In this document: piece by piece, positions 11,291 through 21,446 of the stretch | Numbering within the stretch: position 1 is the first letter of the stretch | Layout: every line of letters begins with the position of its first letter | Assembly (NCBI GenBank): GCA_964017235.1 | Contig: OZ024936.1 | Span: 54,301,028-54,365,027, forward strand | Direction: 5' to 3' | Length of the DNA: 64,000 nt | Source: Sabellastarte sp. h YS-2021 | Taxonomy: Eukaryota; Annelida; Polychaeta; Sabellida; Sabellidae | The notes under the pieces: model-generated | The model's input: the letters and a program-made list of their open reading frames with translations, nothing else | The model's database searches: none | Told to the model about the DNA's origin: nothing | Position numbers and translations under genes: made by a program

Positions 11291-13518
11291 AAAGGAAATT
11301 TTTTTTCTATCTCAAATTCTCAACTTGTAATTATAGTTTTAGATAGCACCTCGTAAGTATGACTTATGAAATTATTTTTACTTCACTCATATATGACCCT
11401 TATATAGGCTTCCACAAAAAAAAGATGATCCCGACTTTGATCTGTGCATTTTCAACACTAAATGTAATTTAGAACAGAAACCATGTTGATTTAATGTTAA
11501 AATTTGATGCTAACATTAATGCATGCAGTTTAAACACAAAGTCTAATTACCCAGTCACACTGTTCCGTGCAGTCATATAAACTCATATAATTTCCTTTTG
11601 CCTTTACGTGCTGGTCGCTATGGTCCCGATAGAGAGGCCTTGTTTCTGATATGTGACCTACAACTTGATAACGAGCAACATACGAGCCACATGCATACAG
11701 ATAAGCCCCAGAAACAATTCCCACATTAAAAAAAATGCAACATACAAACAGGGTTAGTATGTACACAAATGGGCACATGATATCACTAATTCCCATGACC
11801 AAATACTGCCCACGTGCCACCAAGAAGAATCGCAAACAAGCTACATACTAGCCACATATGAATGCCTCCTTATGCACAGGTAGGGACACCCCCACTACCT
11901 CACGTACATTATTGCCCTATTGGTTGCCTATTACCATGTCTTGTGGGCTATTCACACATATATGGCAGCTTCGATGGCCTAATGATGATGAAAACATACA
12001 GATACCCACGGGGTGGAGTTTCATTAATTATTTCCCGTATAACACTGCCAATACAAATCTCTTCTATTTTGTAGTTTTCTTGGCATTTACTTCACTCAAA
12101 TGACAACTTTACAGTGTCCCCAACATGGTCTGTACTACCTCTCACTGCCTATTACGTTTTATCAGATGAGCCACATATGAAGGCACACAGCCTGCAACCC
12201 ATGCCTTCTTACACAAACCCATTACTTTCTACAAACGTCTACAGACGTCTGTCATACGTGCTGAATATGTCCCACATATTTGTGCTGACTTCAGACTTGC
12301 ATCGATGTACATGAGGAAAGCAACAAGTAAGGTCTTACCCCTCTATACAACGACTTATATATGACCTCAGATTCCAACATTTATTCTAGTGACATCTAAC
12401 TTACCAAGATACGCCCTGAACTGCCCAGACACAACATACAAGCAAGCAACATTCTAGCACATACATCCTTAAGCACAGCCACTAATGTCCACTTATGGCA
12501 GCGTATTTCCACAAACGAGCCACAAAGGGTTTCATTTTTCATTATACCATTGGTCCCTTGTTGATACTGATAATAGCTTATGTCGCTTGATCTTGGCTTT
12601 ATTGAAACATGCTTAGATATACAGATTATTCATGGTTGTTTAACGGGATGCATTGCGAATGACGCCATAAAAATCCCCCCAAAAGACATAGCTACAGAAC
12701 TCATCTTGTTGTAACATTATCTTGGCCATAACATTATAAGGAAAATGTACCCACAGATGCATCCAGCAATTATTGATGAGAATGTAAACTACAGACTGTT
12801 ACCAGAAGCACCAGCAGGCACAGAGAGCAACGGATAAGATACTTTATTGTAAGCACTATTACTTCAACCCAGTTAAGACTGTGACATGGCAAATGGATCA
12901 CATTTGAACCACATAGACCCAATTTTAATACTTTAAAATATCCAAATTTAAACTGAATACTGACACTCTATGTAGATGGTGTACAGTCCACTCAAGTTAA
13001 AAAAAATTAAAAGTACTTAATCGTAAAGATGAAAACCTACTATTACACATGTATTTTACGTATAGTTCACAGCTAATGAAAAAACTTCCACAACATATAC
13101 TTGCTGTATTGTCCAAACACTGCTTAACTGCTGCACTTACTTAATACATTACAAATATTACCAAAACCTTAAACTGCTTGTATTTTATGCATTGTCAACC
13201 CGATTCTGGTTCATACTTTATTATGGAAGCTTTTGCTTGCTGTATTGTGCAACCAATTTAATAAATGCTGTACAAAAGTTTACCAAAAAGGTTACAACAT
13301 TTTGTTGGTCCATCTTCCAACGACTTGTATCTACTACTTAATTACCAAAGCTTATCCGAACATAATCTACATACACTTGAAGACCCGTTAACCCAATTTC
13401 ACTTAATACAGATAAAAGCTTGTCAAAATAAACTGCATATACTGGTTGTCCATCCCTGTTCTCAGTTTGTGGTCAAATGTTGTGGCTGAGTGAAAGTGCT
13501 GGATGGGTGATATATGTG
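11291..13518. other. Unassigned intergenic DNA
   Basis: No gene recognised. GCCACATATGAA-like words recur irregularly at about 11684, 11849 and 12167. A diverged ~135-bp repeat (CTTGCTGTATTGT, TTACCAAAA) may occupy 13090-13300. Neither is regular enough to call as an array. Confidence 0.4.
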
Positions 13519-13841
13519 CTAAGCCCTCCGGTTACTCAGACATGTAGATAATTGTGGGTTGTGCATATTTGTTCTTAGGTATAACAACATAAACTGCAGT
13601 TGTAGGTGGATGGTCATTGTACTGCTGCAAAATCCCCTGCAGCGCTCTGTGCAGTGTTTACTTGACATGGCATCTTCATCTCCTGGTCTTGAAAATATTT
13701 CACATTCTCGGCTGACCAGCTGCTTCGAATGTCTCTGACACAAGCCACTTGGCCCAATTGTTGTGGGGCAGCCTCTGCAAAAGCAGAGTGACTAGAACCA
13801 GTATCAATATTACTTTCAAATGGACTGATGAAGTTCTTCAT
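13519..13841 (-). pseudogene. Possible degraded coding fragment, minus strand, unknown family
   Basis: Two overlapping minus-strand frames (13614-13841 and 13519-13743), with a third read after a shift, have protein-like composition, for example FISPFESNIDTGSSHSAFAE early on and YVVIPKNKYAQPTIIYMSE near the end. The change of frame in the middle suggests decay. I recognise no domain. It may belong with the other minus-strand fragments at 17.9-18.3 and 19.6-19.95 kb, but that is a guess. It may also be chance. Confidence 0.22.
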
Positions 13842-14136
13842 ACTCTCCTGTATGGAGTCAGTCTTTGATATTATGTACTGGAAAAACTTTGGACTCCTTT
13901 ATTCCAGGTCGTTATCTTGCAATAGCCAGTGTGATATTTGTTGGGTCACTCTTATTTGGTGTAATGTTAGTTGACAGAGGATCTGGGGTTGTTATCAGAA
14001 CAAGGTCCTACTCATTGACTCCTTAAGTAGATGGCGGGATGTATCTGCAGGTACTGGTCATGTAGTTGGGGTTTCTGGGGCTGTGCCGTTGCTCCTTCCC
14101 CAGAACACACGTTTCAGCTCTTAATAAATATCAGTG
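13842..14136. other. Intergenic DNA left of the 14.2-kb SINE
   Basis: No feature recognised apart from the start of the SINE's left target-site copy at its right edge. Confidence 0.4.
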
Positions 14137-14149
14137 TTTATGGTAAAAT

Positions 14150-14379
14150 TTATTTATTTAGTGTTTGATATCACACCTAGTACCTTATCAGTTTTATGTG
14201 ATGGGTAGTGGAAAGGGGACGGGAAGCCAGTACATACAGTTGGTCAAGGTTCTGAACTGTAAATTGCCAACCAACGACGAGTAACTACCAGCTGTCCCAC
14301 GTTAGGTCAGGCCAGGATTTGAACTATGATTTCAGAGGTGGGAGGCAAATGTCCTACCACTACACCACCGTGCTCCCCA
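14150..14379 (-). mobile_element. SINE-A copy 1 (tRNA-derived), minus strand
   Basis: On the minus strand the element starts with a tRNA-like head: an A-box-like stretch around TGGTGTAGTGGTAGGAC and a diverged B-box-like stretch. It continues through a CAACTGTATGTACTGG body to an AAATAAATAAA tail. It is flanked by 13-bp direct repeats with one mismatch, TTTATGGTAAAAT (14137-14149) and TTTATGATAAAAT (14380-14392). These mark a retroposed insertion. It is the most diverged of the SINE-A copies here. Confidence 0.8.
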
Positions 14380-14399
14380 TTTATGATAAAATGACCAAT

Positions 14400-14547
14400 A
14401 TATTATCGGGAAATAAAATAACATGGTAAAATGGCCCAACTAAATTTAAATGGAAATAGATGTATTGCTTTTGTCTATATCTGTGAAAATAAGGTCTTCA
14501 GATCCTACCCTGTGAAATTATGTATACCCAGATTGAACTACTATACT
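14400..14547. other. Flank carrying an extra copy of the element-end motif
   Basis: CATGGTAAAATGGCCCAACT at about 14422 resembles the outer end of the inverted-repeat element that follows (14548), suggesting a duplicated or older end. Confidence 0.4.
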
Positions 14548-14727
14548 CATGGTAAAACGCCCCAACTAAAATGAAATAGTGTTGTTGGGTGTTATGATAA
14601 CATTTTGTAAAATCACCATGTTATTTGAACCTGATTTCACATTTTGAATCTAACCTGATTTTTACCTATTGGATCTAACTAAAATAATTTGCAAAATCTT
14701 TATATATGTTGTATTGGATGTAGGTAA

Positions 14728-14846
14728 CCATTGAATGTGTAGATTCAATGGCTTGGCTAGCAAGCAGCCATTGAATGTGTATATTAAATGGTTTAACTGT
14801 GGAATGTGTACATTCAACAGTCAAAGTCATTGAATGTGTATATGAA
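14728..14846 (+). repeat. Left palindromic-repeat cluster
   Basis: Four spaced units of the type CATTGAATGTGTANATTCAATG, starting at about 14728, 14768, 14799 and 14828. Each is close to self-complementary. Spacers are 10-20 bp. Read in this orientation the cluster matches the inverted right-hand cluster. Confidence 0.75.
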
Positions 14847-15119
14847 CTTAACAAATGTAAGTAAGTATTGAAACTGCATAAAATGTAACTTCTTTTTATC
14901 ATTTTCTTTATATCACATCTGTTAATATCAACATACAAATAAACTTTTGCAAGAAGTTTTTTATCTGTAGGCAGTCACCCAGTTATGTCTTCTGGCAAAA
15001 ATGTTGTTTTCTAAAAAAGTTTATCTTAATCTGCTTTCCAATGATATTGTCCCAATGAACCTCCCTAACATTATAGGGGTGCTATTGTGGGCTAATTATC
15101 TTATCTCATGCCAGGCTTT

Positions 15120-15200
15120 AGCCCGGGGGGGAGGTTATAAAATGCATCCTGTGTGTGCATGCGTGGGGGGTGGGTGGGGGTGTGTATGTGCGTCTGTGCA
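15120..15200 (+). repeat. G-rich GT low-complexity tract
   Basis: A G8 run at 15124-15131 is followed by TGTGTGTGCATGCGTG and then G6, G3 and G5 runs separated by single T residues (15162-15181). The G runs could form a quadruplex; this is inferred from sequence only. Confidence 0.5.
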
Positions 15201-15354
15201 ATAGTGTGTCACACAGATTTCTCCAAGCGACTACAGCTACAGATTTTTTGTCAATTAATTGTCCTAATGAATTTTCACACATTTGAAAACTTTTTGGGTT
15301 TTATGGACTTAGGCCTAAAGATAAGTGAGTAACAGCAATTTTATCTACTTTGAG

Positions 15355-15640
15355 TAAAGGACTTATAACTCAAAAAGTATTGCTGTTAGAGTATTTTCTT
15401 GAAATATGTTGTTTAGCTACTTTGTTCTTAGCTATAAGATGGTATATAGTTTGGGGTTCTATTGCATGCCATAAGTGAGTAATAGCTATTTTCTCATTTG
15501 TAGCAAAATAATGAAAGAAGAAAATGTCAAATATCTTCAAAAGTATTAAAGTTAGGGAAATCGTTTCAATATGTTATCCATCTACTTTTTGGTAAGCTAT
15601 CACATAGTAATGTTTGTGTAGAAATGAGTAAATGTTCTGT
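15355..15640 (+). repeat. Two copies of the dispersed ~155-bp repeat
   Basis: ACTTATAACTCAAAAAGTAT, AGAGTATTTTCTTGAAATATG, TTAGCTATAAGATGGTA and GTGAGTAATAGCTA match the tandem copies at 2.63-3.02 kb. A second copy follows from about 15530. Both lie in the centre of the inverted-repeat element. Confidence 0.55.
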
Positions 15641-15916
15641 GCAATAGCAGAAGGAGGCCACAAAAGTGATTTACAAAATATAAAGACAGTAAAGAAAATA
15701 ATGTGATGAAATGAAGGTATTTGAAATTTATGTCACATATATGTTTATTATTAATTACTGCTCCTTCTTCATGTCAATTCATGAAATATATCACGTTTAT
15801 TCCATTTAATTGCTTATAATTATGCTAGAAAATATCCAGTCTAGGATATAAATTAAGTCTTTGCAATCTATATCAGCCTTTCATATTTAATTGTTCATAC
15901 ATTCCATGCCTTGGGT

Positions 15917-16068
15917 CATTGAATGTACACATTCAATGATTTAGCCATTGAATATACACATTCCACAGCTCAGCCATTGAATGTACACATTCAATGATTT
16001 GCCCATTGAATGTACACATTCAATAGCTTCATCCATTGAATGTATACATCATTATCCACATTCAATAC
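15917..16068 (+). repeat. Right palindromic-repeat cluster
   Basis: Units at 15917-15938, about 15945, 15975-15996, 16004-16024 and 16033. The first and third are the perfect palindrome CATTGAATGTAC plus its complement. Unit spacing is about 28-30 bp. The cluster is the inverted counterpart of the one at 14.73-14.85 kb. Confidence 0.8.
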
Positions 16069-16331
16069 AACATATATTTCCATATGATTTCATGTTTTGG
16101 TTTAACACGATTTCTTTGGTTGGTTCCAATTAAAAACTGTAAATTCTTCATATATTTCAAACAGATTTCTCCCATGCATAAAACCTGATTTCAACCATTG
16201 GTTCCAACATGATATTATTGATTGGATTTAATTGATAACTGTTTGCAATACCTAGATTATTTTATTCCGATTTTGCTGCAACATTCAACCAAATTTCAGA
16301 GTTGTGTACCATTTGGGTGTTTTACATGGAT

Positions 16332-17283
16332 GTGCCATATTCTTAGAACAGATATATTCAGATCAACAAGAGATAGTTTTGATCAAGTATAGATTCGACT
16401 GGCTGGAAAATATAAAGGTATTTGAAAAGAGTGAGAAATTATTTGACAAATGAACGGCATATAGTATGTAACTTCAGCAGCATTCTCAACTTCCAGGAAA
16501 AATCACGCCTTATTTAAAACACCTTACTGAAAAATGATTCACAAAAGATTAATCTGAAAGATGAACTCGACAAGAGTTTGTTGGCATACCATGCCACTGG
16601 TGAGACCCTTCTGAAAATTTCTCTTCTGAAATTGAAGAAAAAGATAACCTAAAAGACACCAGAGATTGTGAATGGGTTCACAAATATTTCATTAAAGAAG
16701 GTAATGAGGTAACAACAGGTATTTTATACTTTTGCATCAAGAAAACAGGCATTGAGAAAGTGGAATAGTAGAAATAGGGTCACTGGTGTTTATCATCAAA
16801 ATCCAGGTTTCATGGAAACAGTTGTATGAAAAAAGTACACAATAGCACTCAGGGAGCTCAGACCACAATCAAGGCATGTATAATTAATATCAGAACCTTA
16901 TTTGTCTTTCATAAAACAGAAGAGCTAAAGAATAAATAAATGGGAAAATCTGGATTTTTTTAGTTTTTTTTTTGTATCCAGACAGTGATTCGGATCACTC
17001 AAGATTTTAAGGTATCTAAGTTTAACCATGACCATTATCCAACTAGTGGCATTTGCATAATCCTACTAAAAGAATCGGACACCCGGTCATGAATTTAGTA
17101 CTTCAGAGATAATGAGAAAGTCATCTTACCTAACTTGAGCACATTTAACGAAATCACCCAGACTAAGTAAAAAGACTACCAAGAAAGTGTAATGATTTTG
17201 TGATGAAGTTAATAATGTGTGCAGGAGTTGAGTACAGACAAACTGTCAAAATACACCATTTAATTCAGTGGGTTAGTGCCAGA
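16332..17283. other. Unassigned DNA between elements
   Basis: No gene recognised. A short protein-like run (LKDELDKSLLAYHATGETLL) can be read on the + strand near 16555-16614, but it is short, and stops follow soon after. Confidence 0.35.
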
Positions 17284-17755
17284 TAAAACAAGGCCAAAGG
17301 GGGTCTGGGTCCCCTAGCACGAGTGCAAAGCCATCAGAGACACGAGTAGTGCACTAGAATTTACAAAAGTCTCGTGACAGAAAGAAATTCCAATTTAGAT
17401 ACATCTCACAGCTGGTCCCAAACTGAGACAGTCACCCATTCAAGTACTACCTTAGCCCATTGCCGCTTAACTTCAGTGAGCAGACAAATAGTCATCACTC
17501 TGTGCCACAATTCATGAAAGAATTCTGATGCAAGAATGACATATGTATGGGAAAAAGCCAAAAGGACATGTTTCCTTTTAGCTATTGGAGAACAAGAGAG
17601 AGAAATTCAGAATCCACAGGACATATGTATGGGAAAAAGCCAAGCTGTTGGAGAGCAAGAGAGGCAAATTCAGAATAAACAGGTAATTTAATCAATGTCG
17701 GGAGAAAAAAAAAGTAATCTCTAGAAGCGCGAGCTCTAGTGAGGCTCACGCTTAA
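17284..17755 (-). repeat. Dispersed repeat copy, inverted relative to 7.4-7.6 kb
   Basis: Read on the minus strand, 17715-17745 (GCTCGCGCTTCTAG) and 17284-17352 match the two blocks of the copy at 7376-7577. The interval between blocks is longer here. It includes an ~82-bp direct duplication (ACATATGTATGGGAAAAAGCC at 17539 and 17621). Confidence 0.5.
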
Positions 17756-17922
17756 AAAGTGCAGGATCAGTAAAAGTCACAGAACAAAATGTACCAAGCA
17801 AAAGTTGAAATGACGGCAATATAGTGTGGATGAATTTCAATAATGAGTTCTAAATCCTTGGATTCCAATGTAGCTAATGAGGCTGTATCACACAAAGATG
17901 TAGTAGATCAATATATATGTTA

Positions 17923-18319
17923 TTATTTGTTTGAATACCTCTTAGTAGGAAAAGGTGAGGGCACGTCCCTCTGATCCTGTGTGTACCATTTATAACCTTG
18001 TTTGATGGCACTAGAAGGTGAAACAAGTACTCCAAAGAGGAAAACTGTTTGCTTGATCCAAAACGAAATAGAATGACACCTATCCTTACTGAAGTTATTC
18101 TTGAATGAGGCTAAAACCAACTCCTTGTTGTCTCTCAGGTCCTGAGTTTTTATCCAGAGTATCTATGAACTGGCAGAGAGATCTGTCCTCCTTGAGCGAC
18201 ATGTCTAGATAGAAGGCCAGTGCTGGGATGACCACTGGGCCACACTTTTTAAGGAACGAGTCTGAGATCTTTTGGCCTGTTCCTGTAGAAGCTGTCCAAA
18301 AGTCTATCAGACTTATCAT
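17923..18319 (-). pseudogene. Possible degraded coding fragment in two frames, unknown family
   Basis: On the minus strand one frame (18319 to 18095) reads a protein-like segment starting SLIDFWTASTGTGQKISD, with GPVVIPALAFYLDMSL and LCQFIDTLD. Another frame (18120 to 17923) continues with VLASFKNNFSKDRCHSISF and ends AIKQGYKWYTQDQRD. Composition and continuity look like one coding region broken by a frameshift near 18110. A stop codon lies four codons upstream of the first Met. No domain is recognised. It could be a relic of a mobile element or of a host gene. Confidence 0.3.
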
Positions 18320-18771
18320 TTTAATTCAAATACTTATCTACAGCTGATCTCTACCCATCGATGGTACTGGGTTGTAGATTCTTATCTTGTAACATATAAA
18401 AGAGGAACTATTTGTTAATAGATGACACTTTGAAGTATACCTGACATGATTTTGCATCATTTGACAAAAATGGTTCCACTTCTACCAACAGACTTTTCTG
18501 GTTGAGTTTCTGTGAGGTATTTTCATTCTTCCTGCAACCTGGTAAGAGAAGCCTTGCTATTTGATGGATTTGATTAAGGACCCAAGCATATAGATTCAGG
18601 GACTCTCATTAAAGGGATGCATCAACAGATTGGGCCGGTTGAGAAGGCATAGCGAAAGGAGGCACCAGATCCCAGAACCAAGGCCAATCCGGATTGCTGA
18701 CCCAGTTGCTTTCTAGCTAGCATTTTGTTCATCAAGTTACTCATCAGAAACAGGAGGAAATGAATAAAATC
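18320..18771. other. Interval between coding-like fragment and inverted-repeat element
   Basis: No confident feature. Minus-strand frames contain fragments such as SNPDWPWFWDLVPPFAMP near 18650-18700. These could be a decayed continuation of the coding-like region cut by the 18.8-19.6 kb element. Confidence 0.3.
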
Positions 18772-19616
18772 CCCAGTAAACATTAGAAACGTTTTTAAAA
18801 GCTTTAAATGCTTACAAAATGTTTAAAACCCTATCTTTGGTGTTACTGGACTTTGTTTACATTGTAATATTTAAAAACGTTCATAAACATTCTCTATACA
18901 AATGGTTTGCTGAAAACAGTTATTAAACATTTACAAAATAAATCAAGACACCTGAGGAAACGTTTTTAAACATGTTATGCTTTTTTATGCAATTAAATAT
19001 GTAATAAGCAGTATAAATAAAATGTTTAAAAAAAATTGATTGACTATGTTTTGTAAATGTTTGCACTGAAAACGTTTTACTAACATTCCAATAGCAACTG
19101 GCTTTCATACCCACCATTTTAAAATATTTTTGAATTGTTTTCTGTGAAATGTTTTGACAACATTCTGTCACAAATGCTTTTTGTACCCATATTTTCAAAA
19201 TGCTTATTAAATTTTTACAAAAAAAGATAGCAGTGAGAAATAATAGGGAATTTTATACAACTTTTCAAACATTATCCCACATGAAATGTCTAACAGTCAG
19301 AACTGAATGGGCGGCCCAATATTTAAGCCCCTATCTTACAATTGTATACATATAAATAAAATAAAGGTTTAACTTGACCTCTAGCACCAATTAAGGTTAC
19401 TATTGGTAAGCAATGCTGAAGTAATATTTCTGAGATATTGTAATGTTCATTTGTAATGTTTTTCTAACATTTGTCATTAAACGTTTAATAAATGAAATGG
19501 TATTCATAAAACGTTTTGAAAACCTTTTATTATAAATGAGTTTTTACCCATCAATTTTCAACTTTTACAAGCCATTTCCCTTATAAGTAATATGTATATT
19601 ATAAATGTTTACTGGG
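18772..19616. mobile_element. ~845-bp inverted-repeat element rich in AACGTTTT motifs
   Basis: The ends are a perfect 13-bp inverted pair: CCCAGTAAACATT at 18772-18784 and AATGTTTACTGGG at 19604-19616. The interior is full of short degenerate AACGTTTT/AAAACGTTT and ACATTTTGTAAA words on both strands and has no transposase frame. This is the form of a non-autonomous DNA transposon built from reiterated short motifs. Target-site duplication is not clear; at most TC lies on both sides. It sits directly at the end of the coding-like segment at 19.62-19.94 kb. Confidence 0.7.
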
Positions 19617-19943
19617 TCCAGATCCTCCCAGGATAGACTCAGCATCCACTGGCCAGGGTTTTTGATCTGGGACTGGGTATACAAACCCTGGATACTTGTA
19701 CCTAATTACAAAATATTCACCTGGGGACAATGCCACTGCTTGCAGACCAGTTGGAAGTTGTCTGCAATCACATTCAGCCGACGTGTAATGTGATGGGTTT
19801 TGATTGCAATCTGAGATTGCACCATGGCAGGGGTCCCCACAAAAGGGGCACACAGAGATCCTCACCTCAAACCTATCCTTGTTTATGAGTGGGACATCTG
19901 TGGTGTTTTGTGTAACAATCAGGATGATTTTTTGTATTGACAA
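19617..19943 (-). pseudogene. Cysteine-rich coding-like segment truncated by a mobile element
   Basis: A minus-strand frame of about 110 codons runs uninterrupted into the inverted-repeat element. It reads VTQNTTDVPLINKDRFEVRI, then a Cys-rich block (CPFCGDPCHG, SDCNQNP, ECDCRQLP), then SPGEYFVIRYKYPGFVYPVP and KPWPVDAESILGGSGP. The even composition, the Cys spacing and the absence of low complexity make it look like real protein-coding ancestry. The frame continues upstream about 15 codons to a stop, or to a possible splice acceptor (TAAAAG) near 19980. I do not recognise the family. It may be an exon of a decayed gene or part of an old element. Confidence 0.35.
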
Positions 19944-19989
19944 AAATACTGATATTCTTTTGGGGCAGCAGAATACCTTTTAGTTCCAG

Positions 19990-20695
19990 AAAATTTATGT
20001 TGATCTTGCTTTTTGGAATTGACCACATGGCTCTTGCATTGGAATTTGCTGAGTGGGCACCTCAACCTTTGTGTGATGCGTCAGTACGGATCTGAAATGC
20101 AAGCTGAAGCAGGTGCAATGGCTGGCCAAGAAGGACAATGATTCAATCTAACCACCATTTGAGATGAGTTTTGAGAGATCTGAGGTTAAGGCTTTTCTTC
20201 TCCACGGACATATGCCAGCTGTTCTTTAGGTCTCGACAAGATCTATAAGAGACATGAGTTGCCAAAACAGAGCAAACTTAAACAGAAGATAAATATATTT
20301 TCAAGGCATTACCACTCACTGTGGCAGGTCTTATTGATAACCCACAAAGTAAATTTGCTTGGGGTCAATTCGTCAATTCTGGCCTCTTCATATTGGACAA
20401 CCACAAAAGACAAACCCCCCAGTGCCAGGTTGAAGTATGCAATGAAGATTCATATTGCTAATCTAGAAACAGAGACAAAGTGGAGCAGTTCAGGGAGGAA
20501 AATGTATCCTGTTTGACTTTCTGTCTGGTGTGATCCAAATAAGAATCTCTCCTGACTAAGGTGAGGTTAAAGAAGGTATAAAGAAAACATCAGTGTGACA
20601 TTGGATTGATTTTCCCATCACAAAACTTGTATTCTGATTAAAAAGTCAAATGTCTTATTTCTTCTAGTGTTTTATGAGCCTTCAAGAAGAACTTC
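19990..20695. other. Unassigned DNA left of the array
   Basis: No confident feature. A + strand open frame at 20259-20516 resembles no family known to me. Confidence 0.4.
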
Positions 20696-20785
20696 CATGT
20701 TCATAATTTACCCAGTAAGTTCCAAATTTACCCAGTCATGTTCATAATTTACCCAGTAAGTTCCTAATTTATCCAGTAAGTTCCA
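20696..20785 (+). repeat. 41-bp minisatellite with ~20-bp sub-unit
   Basis: Two 41-bp copies (20696-20736, 20737-20777) of CATGTTCATAATTTACCCAG plus AAGTTCC-type sequence, with an internal ~20-bp period (ATTTACCCAGTAAGTTCC). It abuts the left edge of the large array. Confidence 0.75.
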
Positions 20786-20792
20786 GCATTTC

Positions 20793-21446
20793 ACATATTT
20801 ACTCAGAATCACCTCAACTTTTTAGATTAATTGGAGAATAACTGATTGTGAGTTTGGTCATCAGTTGTGCCTATCATACAATTTTTGGGTTTACAAAACA
20901 TATTCAAGTGAGATTTGTTAGATCTGTAATATGTTTTTATATAAACAATGTATCATCAACATGACAGATAAACTGTAATAATTTTCAGTTGGGCATCTCC
21001 GTTCACAAAGGTTTTAACCACATTTTCTATACTTGTTGAAATTTATACACATTATTATATAAATTGTTTTAAAATTTTTCTTTCTGGAGTTTCTTCTATA
21101 ATTGTTATTACTTTAAAAACTTGGAATTGAGCCACTAAAATATATCCTGAATTGTATTTATTGCAGACATTAACTATCTCTATAATAGTTTTTGTCTACA
21201 CTTTAACTTAACAGAGGATATGAACATTCCATTGAAAGGTTTGTTTTATTCCAGATAATAGTACTCAAGTAAAACACACGTGATGGTTATTTTATGTTTC
21301 CTTTTATGTCAGAAAATGCCATATGTACCTTGTTTTAATTTCACAGGAAAATACCCCAACCTTGTTATTTGAAGAGCCACTGATTGTGAGGTTATAACAA
21401 TATTTCTGTACCAAGTTATGCATATGTTATGGTTGTTTTGTAATGT
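20793..21446 (+). repeat. Array left-edge partial unit with internal fusion
   Basis: Starts mid-monomer (ACATATTTACTCAG) and covers the first sub-repeat. At 21410/21411 it jumps from TATTTCTGTA straight to CCAAGTTATG, skipping the second and third sub-repeats that follow in all other units. It is a deletion fusion at the array boundary. Confidence 0.8.

Larger units (their letters stand above)
14548..16331. mobile_element. Element with long imperfect inverted ends and palindromic 22-mer clusters
   Basis: The left end (CATGGTAAAACGCCCCAA, 14548 on) resembles the inverted right end (CATGTAAAACACCCAA read on the minus strand, ending about 16331). Further in, ATTGGATCTAACTAAA on the left matches ATTGGAACCAACCAAA read inverted from the right. 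ATATATGTTGTATTG occurs inverted at about 14702 and 16069. Both arms then carry clusters of palindromes of the CATTGAATGTACACATTCAA type. The ~1.07-kb centre holds two copies of the dispersed ~155-bp repeat also found at 2.6-3.0 kb. No transposase is visible. I infer a non-autonomous transposon, unassigned. Confidence 0.5.

Noticed and set aside
11530-12314. Open frames of 66-101 codons on both strands
   Set aside because: No recognisable motif; irregular CCACATATGAA words suggest degenerate repeat rather than coding sequence.
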